From contig NZ_CP022548.1 of assembly GCF_002776575.1 (NCBI RefSeq), forward strand, positions 1,999,001 through 2,063,000: a stretch of 64,000 nucleotides of DNA. Reading direction: 5' to 3'. This document shows positions 17,179 through 26,822 of this stretch, piece after piece (within the stretch, counting starts at the first letter, position 1; every line of letters starts with the position of its first letter). The position numbers and the translations under genes were made by a program. Below the pieces are notes generated by a model, which saw only the letters and a program-made list of their open reading frames with translations, did no database searches and was not told the origin of the DNA. This stretch comes from Sphingorhabdus sp. YGSMI21. GTDB lineage: Bacteria > Pseudomonadota > Alphaproteobacteria > Sphingomonadales > Sphingomonadaceae.

Positions 17179-18615
17179 TCAAGCCTGATGGATCGCTTTG
17201 GTCACCATATAGGCTTTCAGCCCGTCCGGTCCGTCTTCCGATCCGTGGCCGCTTTCCTTGACGCCGCCGAAGGGCGCGTCGCCGGGGCTGACGGTCAGAT
17301 TGTTGATCGCGACCATCCCGGCTTCGATCCTGTCGCCGACCATATTGGCGGTGTGCAGGCTGTTGGTGAAGGCATAGGCCGCCAGTCCCAGCGGCAGGCG
17401 GTTGGCCTGTTCGATGGCTTCGTCCAGCGTGTCGAAGGGCCGCATCACAGCCACAGGACCAAATGGCTCGTCGTTCATGATATCGGCGTCGAGCGGGACG
17501 TGGGACAGGACGGTGGGATCAAAGAAAAAGCCCTTGTCGCCGCGCCGTTCTCCGCCCAGCCGCACGTCTGCGCCCTTTGTCCGTGCGTCCTCGATCATCG
17601 CGCCGACGGCGCTCGGACGGCGGGGATTGGCGAGGGGGCCCATTTCAATCCCGTCGCCGAAGCCGTCGCCGACCGCGACCTTGGCGGCGCGCTCGGTAAA
17701 GCCTTTGACGAACCGGTCATAAATGCCGGACTGGACGTAGAAACGGGTCGGCGAGACGCAGACCTGCCCCGCGTTGCGATATTTTTGCATCGCGGTCAGA
17801 TCGAGCGCTTTTTCGATATCGCAGTCATCAAAGACCAGCACCGGTGCGTGACCGCCCAGTTCCATGGTCGTGCGCTTCATGCCCTCGGCTGCGAGCTTCA
17901 TCAGATGCTTGCCGACCGGAACCGAGCCGGTGAAGCTGATCTTGCGGATCACCGGGGAGGCAATGAGATGGCTGGAGACTTCGGCCGGATCGCCAAAGAC
18001 GACCTGCGCGACGCCGGAGGGGAGGTCGGCATCAACAAGGCAGCGGATCATCTCGATCGGGCTGGCGGGGGTTTCTTCCGCCGGTTTGAGAATGATGGAG
18101 CAGCCTGCGGCAATCGCCGGTGCCAGCTTGCGCACCGGCGTGAAGATCGGGAAATTCCAGGGGCTGAACGCCGCGACCGGTCCGACCGGCTCATATTTGA
18201 CAAAACTGTTCTGGCCGGCCGGGCGCACGAGAACACGGCCGTAGCAGCGCTTGGCTTCCTCGGCCATGATGTCGAAATGGCTGGCGGATGCGGTGACTTC
18301 GCCGACGGCTTGGGCCAGCGGCTTGCCCTGTTCATAGGTCATCAGACGGCCGATTTCCGGTGCCCGCTCGCGCATCAGGTCGGCGGCCTTGTGCAATATC
18401 ACGGCGCGCTCGGCTACCGATGTGTCGCGCCAGATTGGGAAGGCACGGTCGGCTGCGTTCAGGGCGCGGTCGAGGTCGGCTGTCGTTGCTTTGGGCAGAT
18501 CGGCAATCGCCTCACCAGTCGCCGGATTGACAACCTGATGGACGTCGCGATCTCCGCCGTCGATCCATTCGCCGTCGATATGAAGTTGCAATTTTCCTGG
18601 ATAAGCGTTGGACAT
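17179..18615 (-). CDS. NAD(P)-dependent succinate-semialdehyde-type aldehyde dehydrogenase
   Basis: A 478-residue aldehyde dehydrogenase with all catalytic features: SPWNFPIF (Asn154), the FTGSVPVG cofactor loop, Glu252 in MELGGHAPV and nucleophile Cys286 in NAGQVCVSPTRF. The pattern fits the succinate-semialdehyde dehydrogenase/GabD branch, but alpha-ketoglutarate semialdehyde or related substrates are possible. The ATG at 18615 is chosen over an upstream ATG because GGAG sits seven bases before it. It is transcribed towards the ThDP enzyme gene across a 192-bp gap containing a palindromic repeat. Confidence 0.9.
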   Translation of the reverse strand: MSNAYPGKLQLHIDGEWIDGGDRDVHQVVNPATGEAIADLPKATTADLDRALNAADRAFPIWRDTSVAERAVILHKAADLMRERAPEIGRLMTYEQGKPLAQAVGEVTASASHFDIMAEEAKRCYGRVLVRPAGQNSFVKYEPVGPVAAFSPWNFPIFTPVRKLAPAIAAGCSIILKPAEETPASPIEMIRCLVDADLPSGVAQVVFGDPAEVSSHLIASPVIRKISFTGSVPVGKHLMKLAAEGMKRTTMELGGHAPVLVFDDCDIEKALDLTAMQKYRNAGQVCVSPTRFYVQSGIYDRFVKGFTERAAKVAVGDGFGDGIEMGPLANPRRPSAVGAMIEDARTKGADVRLGGERRGDKGFFFDPTVLSHVPLDADIMNDEPFGPVAVMRPFDTLDEAIEQANRLPLGLAAYAFTNSLHTANMVGDRIEAGMVAINNLTVSPGDAPFGGVKESGHGSEDGPDGLKAYMVTKAIHQA

Positions 18616-18701
18616 AGTTGCTCCTGTAACCTTCTGCCTAAGCACTAGACTTGTAGCCGGATTCCCGCAATGACTGTGACAAAATTTGAGAGGATGGATT
18701 C

Positions 18702-19622
18702 ATGGAGATAGTCACCGAAGGGCTACGCTTTCCCGAGGGGCCGATAGCAATGCCGGACGGCAGCGTGATATTGGTCGAAATCGAGGCGCAGCAGCTCACC
18801 CGGGTCCTGCCCGACGGCACCAAGCAGCTGGTCGCCAAGACCGGTGGCGGCCCCAATGGCGCGGCCATGGGACCGGATGGCAAAATCTATGTCTGCAACA
18901 ATGGCGGCTTTGAATATAAGGACGAGAACGGCTTTTTGACCCCCGCGGGTATCGCGAAAGACTATGCCGGTGGCAGCATCCAGCGGGTCGATCCTGACAC
19001 CGGCGAAGTCGAAACCCTCTATAATGACGGCGATTTCGGCTGCATCCTGCGCGGGCCCAATGACATCCAGTTCGACGCCCATGGCGGCTTCTGGTTCACC
19101 GATCATGGCAAGACCGATTACGAGAAACGCTGCCACGATATTGTCGGGATTTTCTATGCAAAGGCCGACGGCAGCCATCTGGAAGAGGTGATCTTTCCCT
19201 CCAACAATCCCAATGGCATCGGCATTTCTCCAGATGGCAACACGCTCTACGCCGCCGAGACCTTTACCTGCCGGTTGATGAAATTCAATATCACCGCACC
19301 GGGCAAGGTGGCTGCCGATGCAGGGCCGGGCGGTCCGGGCATTCCGCTCTATCGTCCCTCTGGCTATAAATTTTTCGACAGTCTGGCGATGGAAGAATGC
19401 GGCAATATCTGCGTCGCGACGATCGGCGAGTGCGGGATTAGCGTCATTTCTCCGGAAGGTGAGCTGGTCGAATTTGTCGAGACGCCGGATATCTTCACCA
19501 CCAATATCTGCTTTGGCGGCGAGGATATGATGGACGCGTGGATTTGCCTGTCGGCGACCGGAAAACTGGTCAAGACCCGCTGGAAACGGCCTGGACTGAA
19601 ACTGGAATATCTCAACAAATAG
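18702..19622 (+). CDS. SMP-30/gluconolactonase family protein
   Basis: A 306-residue six-bladed beta-propeller of the SMP-30/gluconolaconase/LRE type. Metal-site blocks are LRFPEGP near the N-terminus (Glu), GPNDIQFDAHGGFWFTDHGK in the middle and NNPNGIGISPDGNTLY...ETFTC later. Members hydrolyse lactones with a bound divalent metal. There is no signal peptide, so it is cytoplasmic. It is divergent from the aldehyde dehydrogenase gene. An ATG at 18702 follows GAGAGGATGG. The actual lactone is not inferable. Confidence 0.88.
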   Translation: MEIVTEGLRFPEGPIAMPDGSVILVEIEAQQLTRVLPDGTKQLVAKTGGGPNGAAMGPDGKIYVCNNGGFEYKDENGFLTPAGIAKDYAGGSIQRVDPDTGEVETLYNDGDFGCILRGPNDIQFDAHGGFWFTDHGKTDYEKRCHDIVGIFYAKADGSHLEEVIFPSNNPNGIGISPDGNTLYAAETFTCRLMKFNITAPGKVAADAGPGGPGIPLYRPSGYKFFDSLAMEECGNICVATIGECGISVISPEGELVEFVETPDIFTTNICFGGEDMMDAWICLSATGKLVKTRWKRPGLKLEYLNK

Positions 19623-19631
19623 GAAGCAGCC

Positions 19632-20330
19632 TTGAACAGAATTCATGCGGAAAAACATCGGATTGACCGGGTAGGCTGGCTGCGCGCTGCGGTTCTGGGG
19701 GCGAATGACGGTATTGTCTCTACCGCCAGTCTGGTGGTCGGGGTGGCGGCTGCGGCCACGTCTCAGGAGACGATATTGCTCACAGCATTTGCCGGACTGG
19801 TAGCCGGGGCGATGTCGATGGCGGCCGGTGAATATGTTTCGGTCAGTTCGCAGGCCGATAGCGAAAAGGCGGAACGGGCCAAGGAGGCCTGGGAGCTGGA
19901 AAACCAGCCCAAGGCCGAGCGGATCGAGCTGATAACGATCTACAAGAATCGTGGATTGACGGCCGATCTCGCCGAGAAGGTCGCCGATCAACTGACCGAA
20001 CATGACGCGCTGGGCACGCATTTGCGCGATGAACTTGGCCTGACCGAGCATTTTTCGGCCAAGCCGTTGCAGGCGGCGGCTGCTTCTGCTCTGGCATTTG
20101 CGGCCGGGGCGATATTGCCGGTAATCCTTGCGGCGCTATTCAGCGGCCAGATGCTGATCTGGATTGTGTCCGGTACGGCCTTGCTGTTGCTTGCCGCGCT
20201 GGGGGCAGCCGGGGCAATACTTGGTGGCGCGCCGATATTCCGCCCCGTTGTACGCGTGACTTTCTGGGGGGCTGCTGCCATGGCTGCGACCGCCGCCATC
20301 GGATCGATTTTTGGAGCTGTTGTTGCATGA
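19632..20330 (+). CDS. VIT1/CCC1 family transporter
   Basis: A 232-residue membrane protein of the vacuolar iron/manganese transporter family. The first two helices carry the signature WLRAAVLGANDGIVSTASLVVGVAAA and MSMAAGEYVSVSSQAD. A charged cytoplasmic helix pair (about 75-130) is followed by three more helices. Bacterial members export iron or manganese, or act as membrane ferritins when fused to a ferritin domain, which is absent here. The start is TTG at 19632 behind AGGAAG. It overlaps the HAD gene by 4 bp. Confidence 0.9.
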   Translation: MNRIHAEKHRIDRVGWLRAAVLGANDGIVSTASLVVGVAAAATSQETILLTAFAGLVAGAMSMAAGEYVSVSSQADSEKAERAKEAWELENQPKAERIELITIYKNRGLTADLAEKVADQLTEHDALGTHLRDELGLTEHFSAKPLQAAAASALAFAAGAILPVILAALFSGQMLIWIVSGTALLLLAALGAAGAILGGAPIFRPVVRVTFWGAAAMAATAAIGSIFGAVVA

Positions 20331-20974
20331 AATATCAAACTGTAATTTTTGATTTTGGCGGGGTGATCACAAGCTCGCCGTTTGAAGCGTTCAACCGGCT
20401 GGAAGCCGAAAAAGGCGTGCCGAAGGACAGCGTGCGCCGGATCAACAGCGCCAATCCCGATGATAATGCCTGGGCCAGGTTCGAGCGCGCGGAGCTGGAT
20501 GGTGCGGGTTTCGACGAAGCCTTTGCAGCGGAAGCGCGCGCCATCGGTATCGAATTGCGCGGTGCCGATGTGCTGGCGGTTCTTGCCGGTGACGTGCGGC
20601 CCAATATGGTGGCGACGCTCGACCGGCTGAAAAGCGAAGGCTTCACGATATCGTGCATCACCAACAATGTCCCTGCCGGCAAGGGCGCGGGCATGGCGAT
20701 GGACGATGAAAAAGCGGCTGCGGTCACCGCGATCATGCAGCGCTTCGACCATATTATCGAAAGCAGCAAGGCCGGCGTGCGCAAGCCCGATCCGCGTATT
20801 TACCAGATGATGTGCGAGGCGCTGAACGTCGATCCGGCGCAATGCATCTATCTTGACGATCTCGGGATCAACTGCAAACCGGCGGCGGCGCTTGGCATGG
20901 CGGCGATCAAGGTGTCGGCCGAGCGGCAGGCGCTCGACGAATTGGGTGCCCTGCTGGATATGCAATTGCCCTGA
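20327..20974 (+). CDS. HAD-superfamily hydrolase (epoxide-hydrolase N-domain/YihX type)
   Basis: A 215-residue phosphatase-like protein. Motif I is FDFGGVIT, where the second acidic residue of the usual DxD is glycine, as in the soluble-epoxide-hydrolase N-terminal group. Motif II is CITNN, and motif III/IV are KPDPRIYQ and YLDDLGINC. The cap insertion is helical. Probably a small-molecule phosphatase. The ATG overlaps the VIT gene stop, so the two are co-translated, but no shared role is evident. Confidence 0.87.
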   Translation: MKYQTVIFDFGGVITSSPFEAFNRLEAEKGVPKDSVRRINSANPDDNAWARFERAELDGAGFDEAFAAEARAIGIELRGADVLAVLAGDVRPNMVATLDRLKSEGFTISCITNNVPAGKGAGMAMDDEKAAAVTAIMQRFDHIIESSKAGVRKPDPRIYQMMCEALNVDPAQCIYLDDLGINCKPAAALGMAAIKVSAERQALDELGALLDMQLP

Positions 20975-21070
20975 CGCTCTGTGCATATAGCGGCAAAGCT
21001 GTAATATATTCGTCACCAATGAGTCGTCGAACGGTCGTGAAACCGCTATAGCGCGACGGGGGTTGCAAGG

Positions 21071-21892
21071 TTGCGGGGATTCGTGGGGAATAGCTTGTCG
21101 TACAGATTTGACACGGTGGCCCGCTGGTATAGCCAGAAAGGGCTGTACCCGTTTCTTTTTGCCATATTGGCGGTTTTGCTGCTGGTCCAGGCCGTCCGGC
21201 TGATTTGGCTGGTGCTGACGCCGCTGGGTCCGGTCGGCGACTATCGCGCCAATGATGTCGAGCTGCTGTCGCCGCAATCGCGGCTGACGCTGTTCAGCAG
21301 CTTCGATCCGTTTTTCCGGAGCGATGCCACGCAAAGCGCCAATGTCGTGACATCGCTGCAGCTGACGCTTTTCGGCATCCGCATGAACGAGGCATCGGGA
21401 CTGGGCTCGGCCATCCTGGCCGGCCCGGACGGCGTGCAGACTAATTACGCCGTCGGTGAGGAGATCATGTCCGGTGTCACGCTCGACAGCGTGGAATTTG
21501 ACCATGTGATCATCAACCGGGGCCGCGTGCGCGAGAGCCTCTATCTCGACCAGTCGATCCCCGCGCAGACCGTCGGCACCGAGAATCCGGTGGCGCCGGC
21601 TTCCCTTTCTCTGGACAGCAATGAAATTCCCAGTGTCGCCTCGCTGGCACCGCGCAATGATCAGGGCCGCATCACGGGTATTGTCTTGTCTCCCCTAGGA
21701 GACGGCAGCCTGTTCAAGAGCGCCGGTTTCCGCAATGGCGATATCATCGTGTCGATCAACGGTAATCCGGTCGGCTCGGCCAGCGATATCGAAGCGTTGA
21801 AAAGCCAAATCCGGCCGGGCGCGCGCCTGTCCGTCGAAGTCGAGCGCGGAGCCGATACGGTTCCGGTCGCTGTCAATCTGGGAGCCCAATAA
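21071..21892 (+). CDS. gspC: Type II secretion system protein C
   Basis: Links the inner-membrane platform to the secretin. The product, up to 273 residues, has one N-terminal helix (about 27-47) and a periplasmic homology region (about 115-165, LFGIRMNEASGLGSAIL...ILAGPDGVQTNYAVGEEI). A C-terminal PDZ domain (about 195-272) contains SAGFRNGDIIVSINGNPVGS. The start is uncertain: TTG at 21071 has AAGG touching it, and GTG at 21083 (after GGGGA) is an alternative. It is the first gene of gspCDEFGLM, and its stop overlaps gspD by 1 bp. Confidence 0.9.
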   Translation: MRGFVGNSLSYRFDTVARWYSQKGLYPFLFAILAVLLLVQAVRLIWLVLTPLGPVGDYRANDVELLSPQSRLTLFSSFDPFFRSDATQSANVVTSLQLTLFGIRMNEASGLGSAILAGPDGVQTNYAVGEEIMSGVTLDSVEFDHVIINRGRVRESLYLDQSIPAQTVGTENPVAPASLSLDSNEIPSVASLAPRNDQGRITGIVLSPLGDGSLFKSAGFRNGDIIVSINGNPVGSASDIEALKSQIRPGARLSVEVERGADTVPVAVNLGAQ

Positions 21893-24039
21893 TGCCTAGT
21901 CTCTTTGCCCGGATCATGGCCGTGCTTGTTCTGTGTGCCACTTTGTGGTCCGCCCCGGCCTCTGCCCAGCACACGCTCAATGTCCGAGACGCCGATATTC
22001 GCGCCTTTGTCCAGGACGCGGCAAAGGTGACCGGCCGCACCTTCATTCTCGACAGCCGGGTGCAGGGCAAGGTTTCGGTGGTCACCGACCGGCCGCTCAG
22101 CCGCTCGGAATATTTCGAGATTTTCCTGTCGACCCTGCGCGCCAATAATCTGGTCGCGATTCCGACGACCCGCGGTGCCTATCGCATCCAGCCCGCCGAT
22201 GGAGCCGCTTCGCAACCGAGCCGGATCGGTTCGCGCGGTGCGGAGGGCAACCAGCTGGTAACCGAAGTGGTGCGGCTCAAGTCGATTGTCGCGACCGAAG
22301 CGCTGGAAACGCTGCGTCCGCTGGTCAGCAAACAGGGGTCGATCACCGCCAATCGCAACGCCAACAGTCTGGTGATTGTCGACTATGCCGACAATATCCG
22401 CCGGATACGGTCGCTGGTCGGCGAGATAGATCGCGACAGCGCCGCCAGCACGATCATCACACTGAAGAACGCAGGGGCGCGCGAAATCGCAACCTCGCTG
22501 CAGGCGCTGGCAGCACAGGGTGGCGGCGAAGGGCTGCGCGCACCGGTCACCGTGGTGCCGATCGACAGCAGCAACAGCATCGCCCTGCGCGGAGACCCGG
22601 GCGCGGTTGCCCGCTTTGCGCAAATGGCGCGGGAACTGGACAAGGGCGCCGAATCGGGGACCGAGATACGCGTCCACCGGCTCGACTATGCCAATGCCGA
22701 ACATCTGATGCCGGTGATCGAGAATTTGCTGGGCAGCAACGGTACGGGCGGCGCATCGGCAGCGGTTACGCCCGCCGGCGAAGGTGGTGCGGCCGCTCCG
22801 GTCGCCACCGGTGGCGGCAACGGCATTGCCAGCCGGGGGCCGGCCATCGTCACGCGGCTGGAAGGGACCAACGCGATCATTGTCGCGGCCAATCCGGACG
22901 TCCAGCGGATGATCGGCGAACTGATCCGCCAACTCGATACGCGGCAGGAACAGGTGGTCGTCGAAGCAATCATCGTCGAGATTTCCGAGACGCTGGCCCG
23001 TGAACTGGGCGTGCAATGGCTGGTCGGCGGGGAAGACGTACCCTTTGCCGTGACCAATTTTTCCAATGCCGCGCCCAATATCGTCGATGTTGCGGGCGGT
23101 TTGCTGGCCGACCAGTTTGACACGACGACTACCACCACGACCGATACCGCCACCACAGTGACCACCAACAGCTCGGTCGGTGATGCGTTGCGGCAGAATG
23201 CGGCGGATTCCGTGCTGGCCGCGCGCGGCGGTTTTGGCGGCTTTGCCACCAGCCTGGGCGGCAGCGCGGTGCTCGGGGCGATCATCAACGCGGTGCAGTC
23301 CGACAGCAACAGCAACGTCCTGTCGACGCCTTCGCTGACGGTGAACAACAATCTCAAGGGCAGCATTCTCTTCGGTCAGGAAATTCCGGTGTCGACCGGC
23401 GAGGCGCTGTCCGGGAATTTCGACAATGCTTTCCGCACGATCCAGCGGCAGAATGTCGGGATCGAACTGGAAGTGACGCCGCAGATCAATGCGGGGGACG
23501 AGGTGCGGATGGAATTGCGGCAGCAAGTCAGTTCGATCGCCGGGCCGGTGTCCGACGATTTCAACGAGCTGATTATCAACAAGCGCGAGATCAACACCAC
23601 CGTCACAGTGGGCGACGGCGAGATTATTGCCCTGGGTGGCCTGCTCGATGACAACGAGCGGCGCACGATCCAGAAGGTTCCGTTTCTCGGTGATATTCCG
23701 CTGCTTGGAGAATTGTTCCGGTCGCGCGGCAAGTCACGGGTCAAAACCAATTTGATGGTCTTCATCCGCCCGACGATCCTGAAGGATCCCCATGACGCAC
23801 GGCGCTTCTCGAGTGCGCGCTATGGCTATATCCGCGACCGGCAGCTCAGCCGCAATCCCGATCAGGAACCGTCGATTGACGCGCTGGTCCGCGATTATCT
23901 CGGCACCGTGCCGCCCTCGGTCAAGCCGCGTCCGGATGACGAGATCATCTATGCGCCCGGTGATATGCCTGCGGTCAGGGACAACGGCATGATCGAGCAG
24001 GCTCCTCTGCCTGCAAGTGAGGCCAGCGAGGACCGATGA
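21892..24039 (+). CDS. gspD: Type II secretion system secretin
   Basis: Forms the outer-membrane channel. The 715-residue protein has a signal peptide (cleavage near residue 25, ASA-QH), N0-N3 periplasmic repeats and the C-terminal secretin domain. Its core block runs VLSTPSLTVNNNLKGSILFGQEIPVSTG...VGIELEVTPQIN. A Thr-rich stretch (TTTTTTDTATTVTT, about residues 415-430) and a Gly/Ala-rich linker interrupt the N-domains. No pilotin-type tail is obvious. It overlaps gspC by 1 bp and gspE by 4 bp. Confidence 0.96.
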   Translation: MPSLFARIMAVLVLCATLWSAPASAQHTLNVRDADIRAFVQDAAKVTGRTFILDSRVQGKVSVVTDRPLSRSEYFEIFLSTLRANNLVAIPTTRGAYRIQPADGAASQPSRIGSRGAEGNQLVTEVVRLKSIVATEALETLRPLVSKQGSITANRNANSLVIVDYADNIRRIRSLVGEIDRDSAASTIITLKNAGAREIATSLQALAAQGGGEGLRAPVTVVPIDSSNSIALRGDPGAVARFAQMARELDKGAESGTEIRVHRLDYANAEHLMPVIENLLGSNGTGGASAAVTPAGEGGAAAPVATGGGNGIASRGPAIVTRLEGTNAIIVAANPDVQRMIGELIRQLDTRQEQVVVEAIIVEISETLARELGVQWLVGGEDVPFAVTNFSNAAPNIVDVAGGLLADQFDTTTTTTTDTATTVTTNSSVGDALRQNAADSVLAARGGFGGFATSLGGSAVLGAIINAVQSDSNSNVLSTPSLTVNNNLKGSILFGQEIPVSTGEALSGNFDNAFRTIQRQNVGIELEVTPQINAGDEVRMELRQQVSSIAGPVSDDFNELIINKREINTTVTVGDGEIIALGGLLDDNERRTIQKVPFLGDIPLLGELFRSRGKSRVKTNLMVFIRPTILKDPHDARRFSSARYGYIRDRQLSRNPDQEPSIDALVRDYLGTVPPSVKPRPDDEIIYAPGDMPAVRDNGMIEQAPLPASEASEDR

Positions 24040-25586
24040 TGGAAATCGCCCGGGGAACAGAGGCGGTGGTCTCCGAAGCGGATGGCGGACTTGGGGCGCT
24101 GGCGGCTGTCCGGGACCTGCCATATGCCTATGCCCGTGATCAGGGTGTGCTGATACAGGATCGCAGCGGCGAACGGCTGTCCCTTGCCCTGCGCGAAGGG
24201 GCCGATCCTTTGGCCTTGCTGGAGGTGCGGCGCTATCTGGCTCTGCCCTTTGATGTGGAACGGGTCGATGGTCCGGCGTTCGAGAAGCTGCTCAGCGCCC
24301 ACTATGCGATGGACGGATCGGCTGCCGCCATGGCCGGTGATATGGCGCTGGCGGGCGAGGGGCTGGACGATATTGCCGGCGATATCCCGAGCGCAGAAGA
24401 TTTACTCGACAGCGCCGATGATGCGCCGACGATCCGGCTGATCAACGGGATTATCGCCGAAGCGGCAAGGCAGGGCGCTTCGGACATCCATATCGAACCC
24501 TATGAGACGGGGCTCGTCGTGCGGATGCGGGTCGACGGCGTGCTGACCGAGAAGCTGCGCATGCCGCCGCATGTCGCGGGCGTGATCGTCAACCGGATCA
24601 AGGTGATGGCGCGGCTGGATATAGCCGAGCGGCGGATACCGCAGGACGGCCGGATCAGCCTGACGCTGGGCGGGAAATTGCTCGACGTGCGCGTTTCGAC
24701 CTTGCCCAACCGGGCGAGCGAGCGGGTGGTGATGCGGATTCTCGACAAGGAAAGCGCGGGTATTTCGCTCGACCTGCTCGGCATGTCGCCCAATACCCAT
24801 GCGATCCTGACCGATGCGCTCAGCGAACCCAATGGTATCATATTGGTCACCGGCCCCACCGGCTCGGGCAAGACCACAACGCTTTATGCCGGTCTCAAGC
24901 AGCTCAACGATGGCAGCCGCAATATCCTGACCGTCGAGGACCCGGTGGAATATGCCATTGAAGGGATCGGCCAGACGCAGGTCAATGCGAAGGTCGGCCT
25001 GACCTTTGCTGCGGGTCTGCGAGCGATCCTGCGGCAGGATCCCGATGTGGTGATGATCGGCGAAATACGCGACCGGGAAACCGCCGAGATAGCGGTGCAG
25101 GCGAGCCTGACCGGCCATCTGGTGCTCTCGACGGTGCACACCAATGACGCGGTGGGTGCGATCACCCGGATGCGGGACATGAAAGTTGAGCCGTTTCTGC
25201 TGGCCTCGACCCTGCGCGCGGTGGTTGCCCAGCGGCTGGTTAGAAAACTCTGCGAACATTGCCGCACGCCGATCCAGGCCGATGGCTCGCTGGCTTCGCT
25301 GCTGGGTTTTGACAATGGCACCGTGGTCTATCGCGAGACCGGCTGCGAGCATTGCAACCAGACCGGCTTTCAGGGCCGGATCGGGGTGTTCGAGGCGATC
25401 CGGATTGACGACACGCTGCGCAAGCTGATCAATGACGGCGGCGACGAGGCCGCGATCACCGCCCATGCATTCCGCAACCAGCCCCATCTGGGCGCAGCCG
25501 CGAGAGCGCTGGTCCGGGATGGCTTGACGACGCCCGAGGAAGCGATCCGGATTTCCCGCCGCGAAAGCGATGCGGTCGATGCCTGA
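24036..25586 (+). CDS. gspE: Type II secretion system ATPase
   Basis: Cytoplasmic hexameric ATPase driving pseudopilus assembly. The 516-residue protein has an N-terminal GspL-binding domain and Walker A GPTGSGKTTT (about residues 273-282). The Asp box is ILTVEDPVEY, Walker B is DVVMIGEIRDRETAE, and the His box is LVLSTVHTND. The tetracysteine zinc site (CEHC...CEHC) near residues 404-435 is typical of GspE rather than PilB. ATGs at 24036 and 24039 are both possible. It overlaps gspF by 8 bp. Confidence 0.96.
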   Translation: MMEIARGTEAVVSEADGGLGALAAVRDLPYAYARDQGVLIQDRSGERLSLALREGADPLALLEVRRYLALPFDVERVDGPAFEKLLSAHYAMDGSAAAMAGDMALAGEGLDDIAGDIPSAEDLLDSADDAPTIRLINGIIAEAARQGASDIHIEPYETGLVVRMRVDGVLTEKLRMPPHVAGVIVNRIKVMARLDIAERRIPQDGRISLTLGGKLLDVRVSTLPNRASERVVMRILDKESAGISLDLLGMSPNTHAILTDALSEPNGIILVTGPTGSGKTTTLYAGLKQLNDGSRNILTVEDPVEYAIEGIGQTQVNAKVGLTFAAGLRAILRQDPDVVMIGEIRDRETAEIAVQASLTGHLVLSTVHTNDAVGAITRMRDMKVEPFLLASTLRAVVAQRLVRKLCEHCRTPIQADGSLASLLGFDNGTVVYRETGCEHCNQTGFQGRIGVFEAIRIDDTLRKLINDGGDEAAITAHAFRNQPHLGAAARALVRDGLTTPEEAIRISRRESDAVDA

Positions 25587-26802
25587 ATTTGCCTATATAG
25601 CGATTGACCCCAAGGGTCGGGAGAAGACCGGGCGGCTGGCGGCGGCCAGTGATGACGCGGCACGGGCGAAGCTGGTTGAACGCAATTTCTATGTCGTCAA
25701 AATGGAAGCGGCGCAAGGCAGCATCGGCAACCAGGCAAAGGCTTCCGCCGGTCTGTTCGGACCGAAAAAGCTGTCGTCCAAGGAACTCACCCTGTTTACC
25801 CGCCAATTGTCGTCGCTGGCGCAGGTCAGCCCGCTCGAGGAAGCGCTGCGGCTGATCGGCAACCAGAATGAAAAACCACATGTGCAGCAGCGGATCGCAA
25901 CGGTGCACAGCGGGGTGATCGAGGGGCAGCGGCTGTCGGAGGCGATGCGGCGCGAACCGAAAAGCTTTCCGCCGCTCTACCGGGCGATGATCGCCGCCGG
26001 GGAAAGTTCCGGCACGCTGCCCGACATCACCGAAAGACTGGCCGATCTGCTCGAACGGCAGGCCGAATTGCGCGGCAAACTGATCGGCACATTGGCCTAT
26101 CCGTCGGTGCTGGCCTTGGTTTCGGTCATCGTCGTCGCGCTGCTGATGATCGCGGTTGTGCCCAAGGTGGTCGAGCAGTTTGATGATGTGAACCAGCAAC
26201 TGCCGCTGGTCACGCGCATCGTGATCGGCATATCGAACTTTCTCGCTGACTGGTGGTGGGCGATTGCAATTGTGATCGGCGCGATACTGCTGATCGGCTG
26301 GCGCGCGCTCAAGGAACCGCAGCTGAAATATCGTTTCGATGCCTTCCTGCTGCGCCTGCCGTTTTTCGGGCGCTTGCTGCGGGATTTGCACGCGGCGCGT
26401 CTGGCGCGGACGCTGTCGACCATGGTGGCCAGCCGACTGCCGATTATCGAGGGTTTGCGGCTGACCACCGATACGATCCACAATAGCGTGCTGCGCAAGG
26501 CTTCGGAAGATATGGTCGAGGCGATAAGAGGCGGTGGTAGCCTGTCGACAGCGCTCAGGAATACCGGCGTATTTCCGCCGATGCTGGTCTACATGACCTC
26601 CAGCGGCGAGGCATCGGGACAGCTGGACGACATGCTGGCGCGCGCGGCGGGCTATCTGGAGCGGGAATTTGACAATTTCAGTTCCACCGCGCTGTCGCTG
26701 CTCGAACCAATCATCATCGTCGCGCTTGGCGGACTGGTCGCGCTGGTGATATTGGCGATATTGTTACCGATTTTGCAGCTTCAAAATCTGGCCGGACTAT
26801 AG
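25579..26802 (+). CDS. gspF: Type II secretion system inner-membrane protein F
   Basis: Polytopic platform protein. The 407-residue product begins PEFAYIAIDPKGREKTG and contains two repeated T2SSF domains. The first holds LTLFTRQLSSLAQVSPLEEAL and the second FGRLLRDLHAARLARTLSTMV. Three membrane helices are visible, at about 172-195, 223-243 and near the C-terminus. The ATG at 25579 lies inside the end of gspE. All usual signature segments are present. Confidence 0.95.
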   Translation: MPEFAYIAIDPKGREKTGRLAAASDDAARAKLVERNFYVVKMEAAQGSIGNQAKASAGLFGPKKLSSKELTLFTRQLSSLAQVSPLEEALRLIGNQNEKPHVQQRIATVHSGVIEGQRLSEAMRREPKSFPPLYRAMIAAGESSGTLPDITERLADLLERQAELRGKLIGTLAYPSVLALVSVIVVALLMIAVVPKVVEQFDDVNQQLPLVTRIVIGISNFLADWWWAIAIVIGAILLIGWRALKEPQLKYRFDAFLLRLPFFGRLLRDLHAARLARTLSTMVASRLPIIEGLRLTTDTIHNSVLRKASEDMVEAIRGGGSLSTALRNTGVFPPMLVYMTSSGEASGQLDDMLARAAGYLEREFDNFSSTALSLLEPIIIVALGGLVALVILAILLPILQLQNLAGL

Positions 26803-26822
26803 GGCCGGAAAAAGGAATGATC

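Noticed and set aside
15571..18648. Long plus-strand frames opposite the ThDP enzyme and aldehyde dehydrogenase
   Set aside because: Both minus-strand enzymes have full catalytic motifs; the plus frames are their complements.
21661..23526. 621-codon open frame antisense to gspC/gspD
   Set aside because: Composition shadow of gspD; no recognisable domain and no ribosome-binding site.
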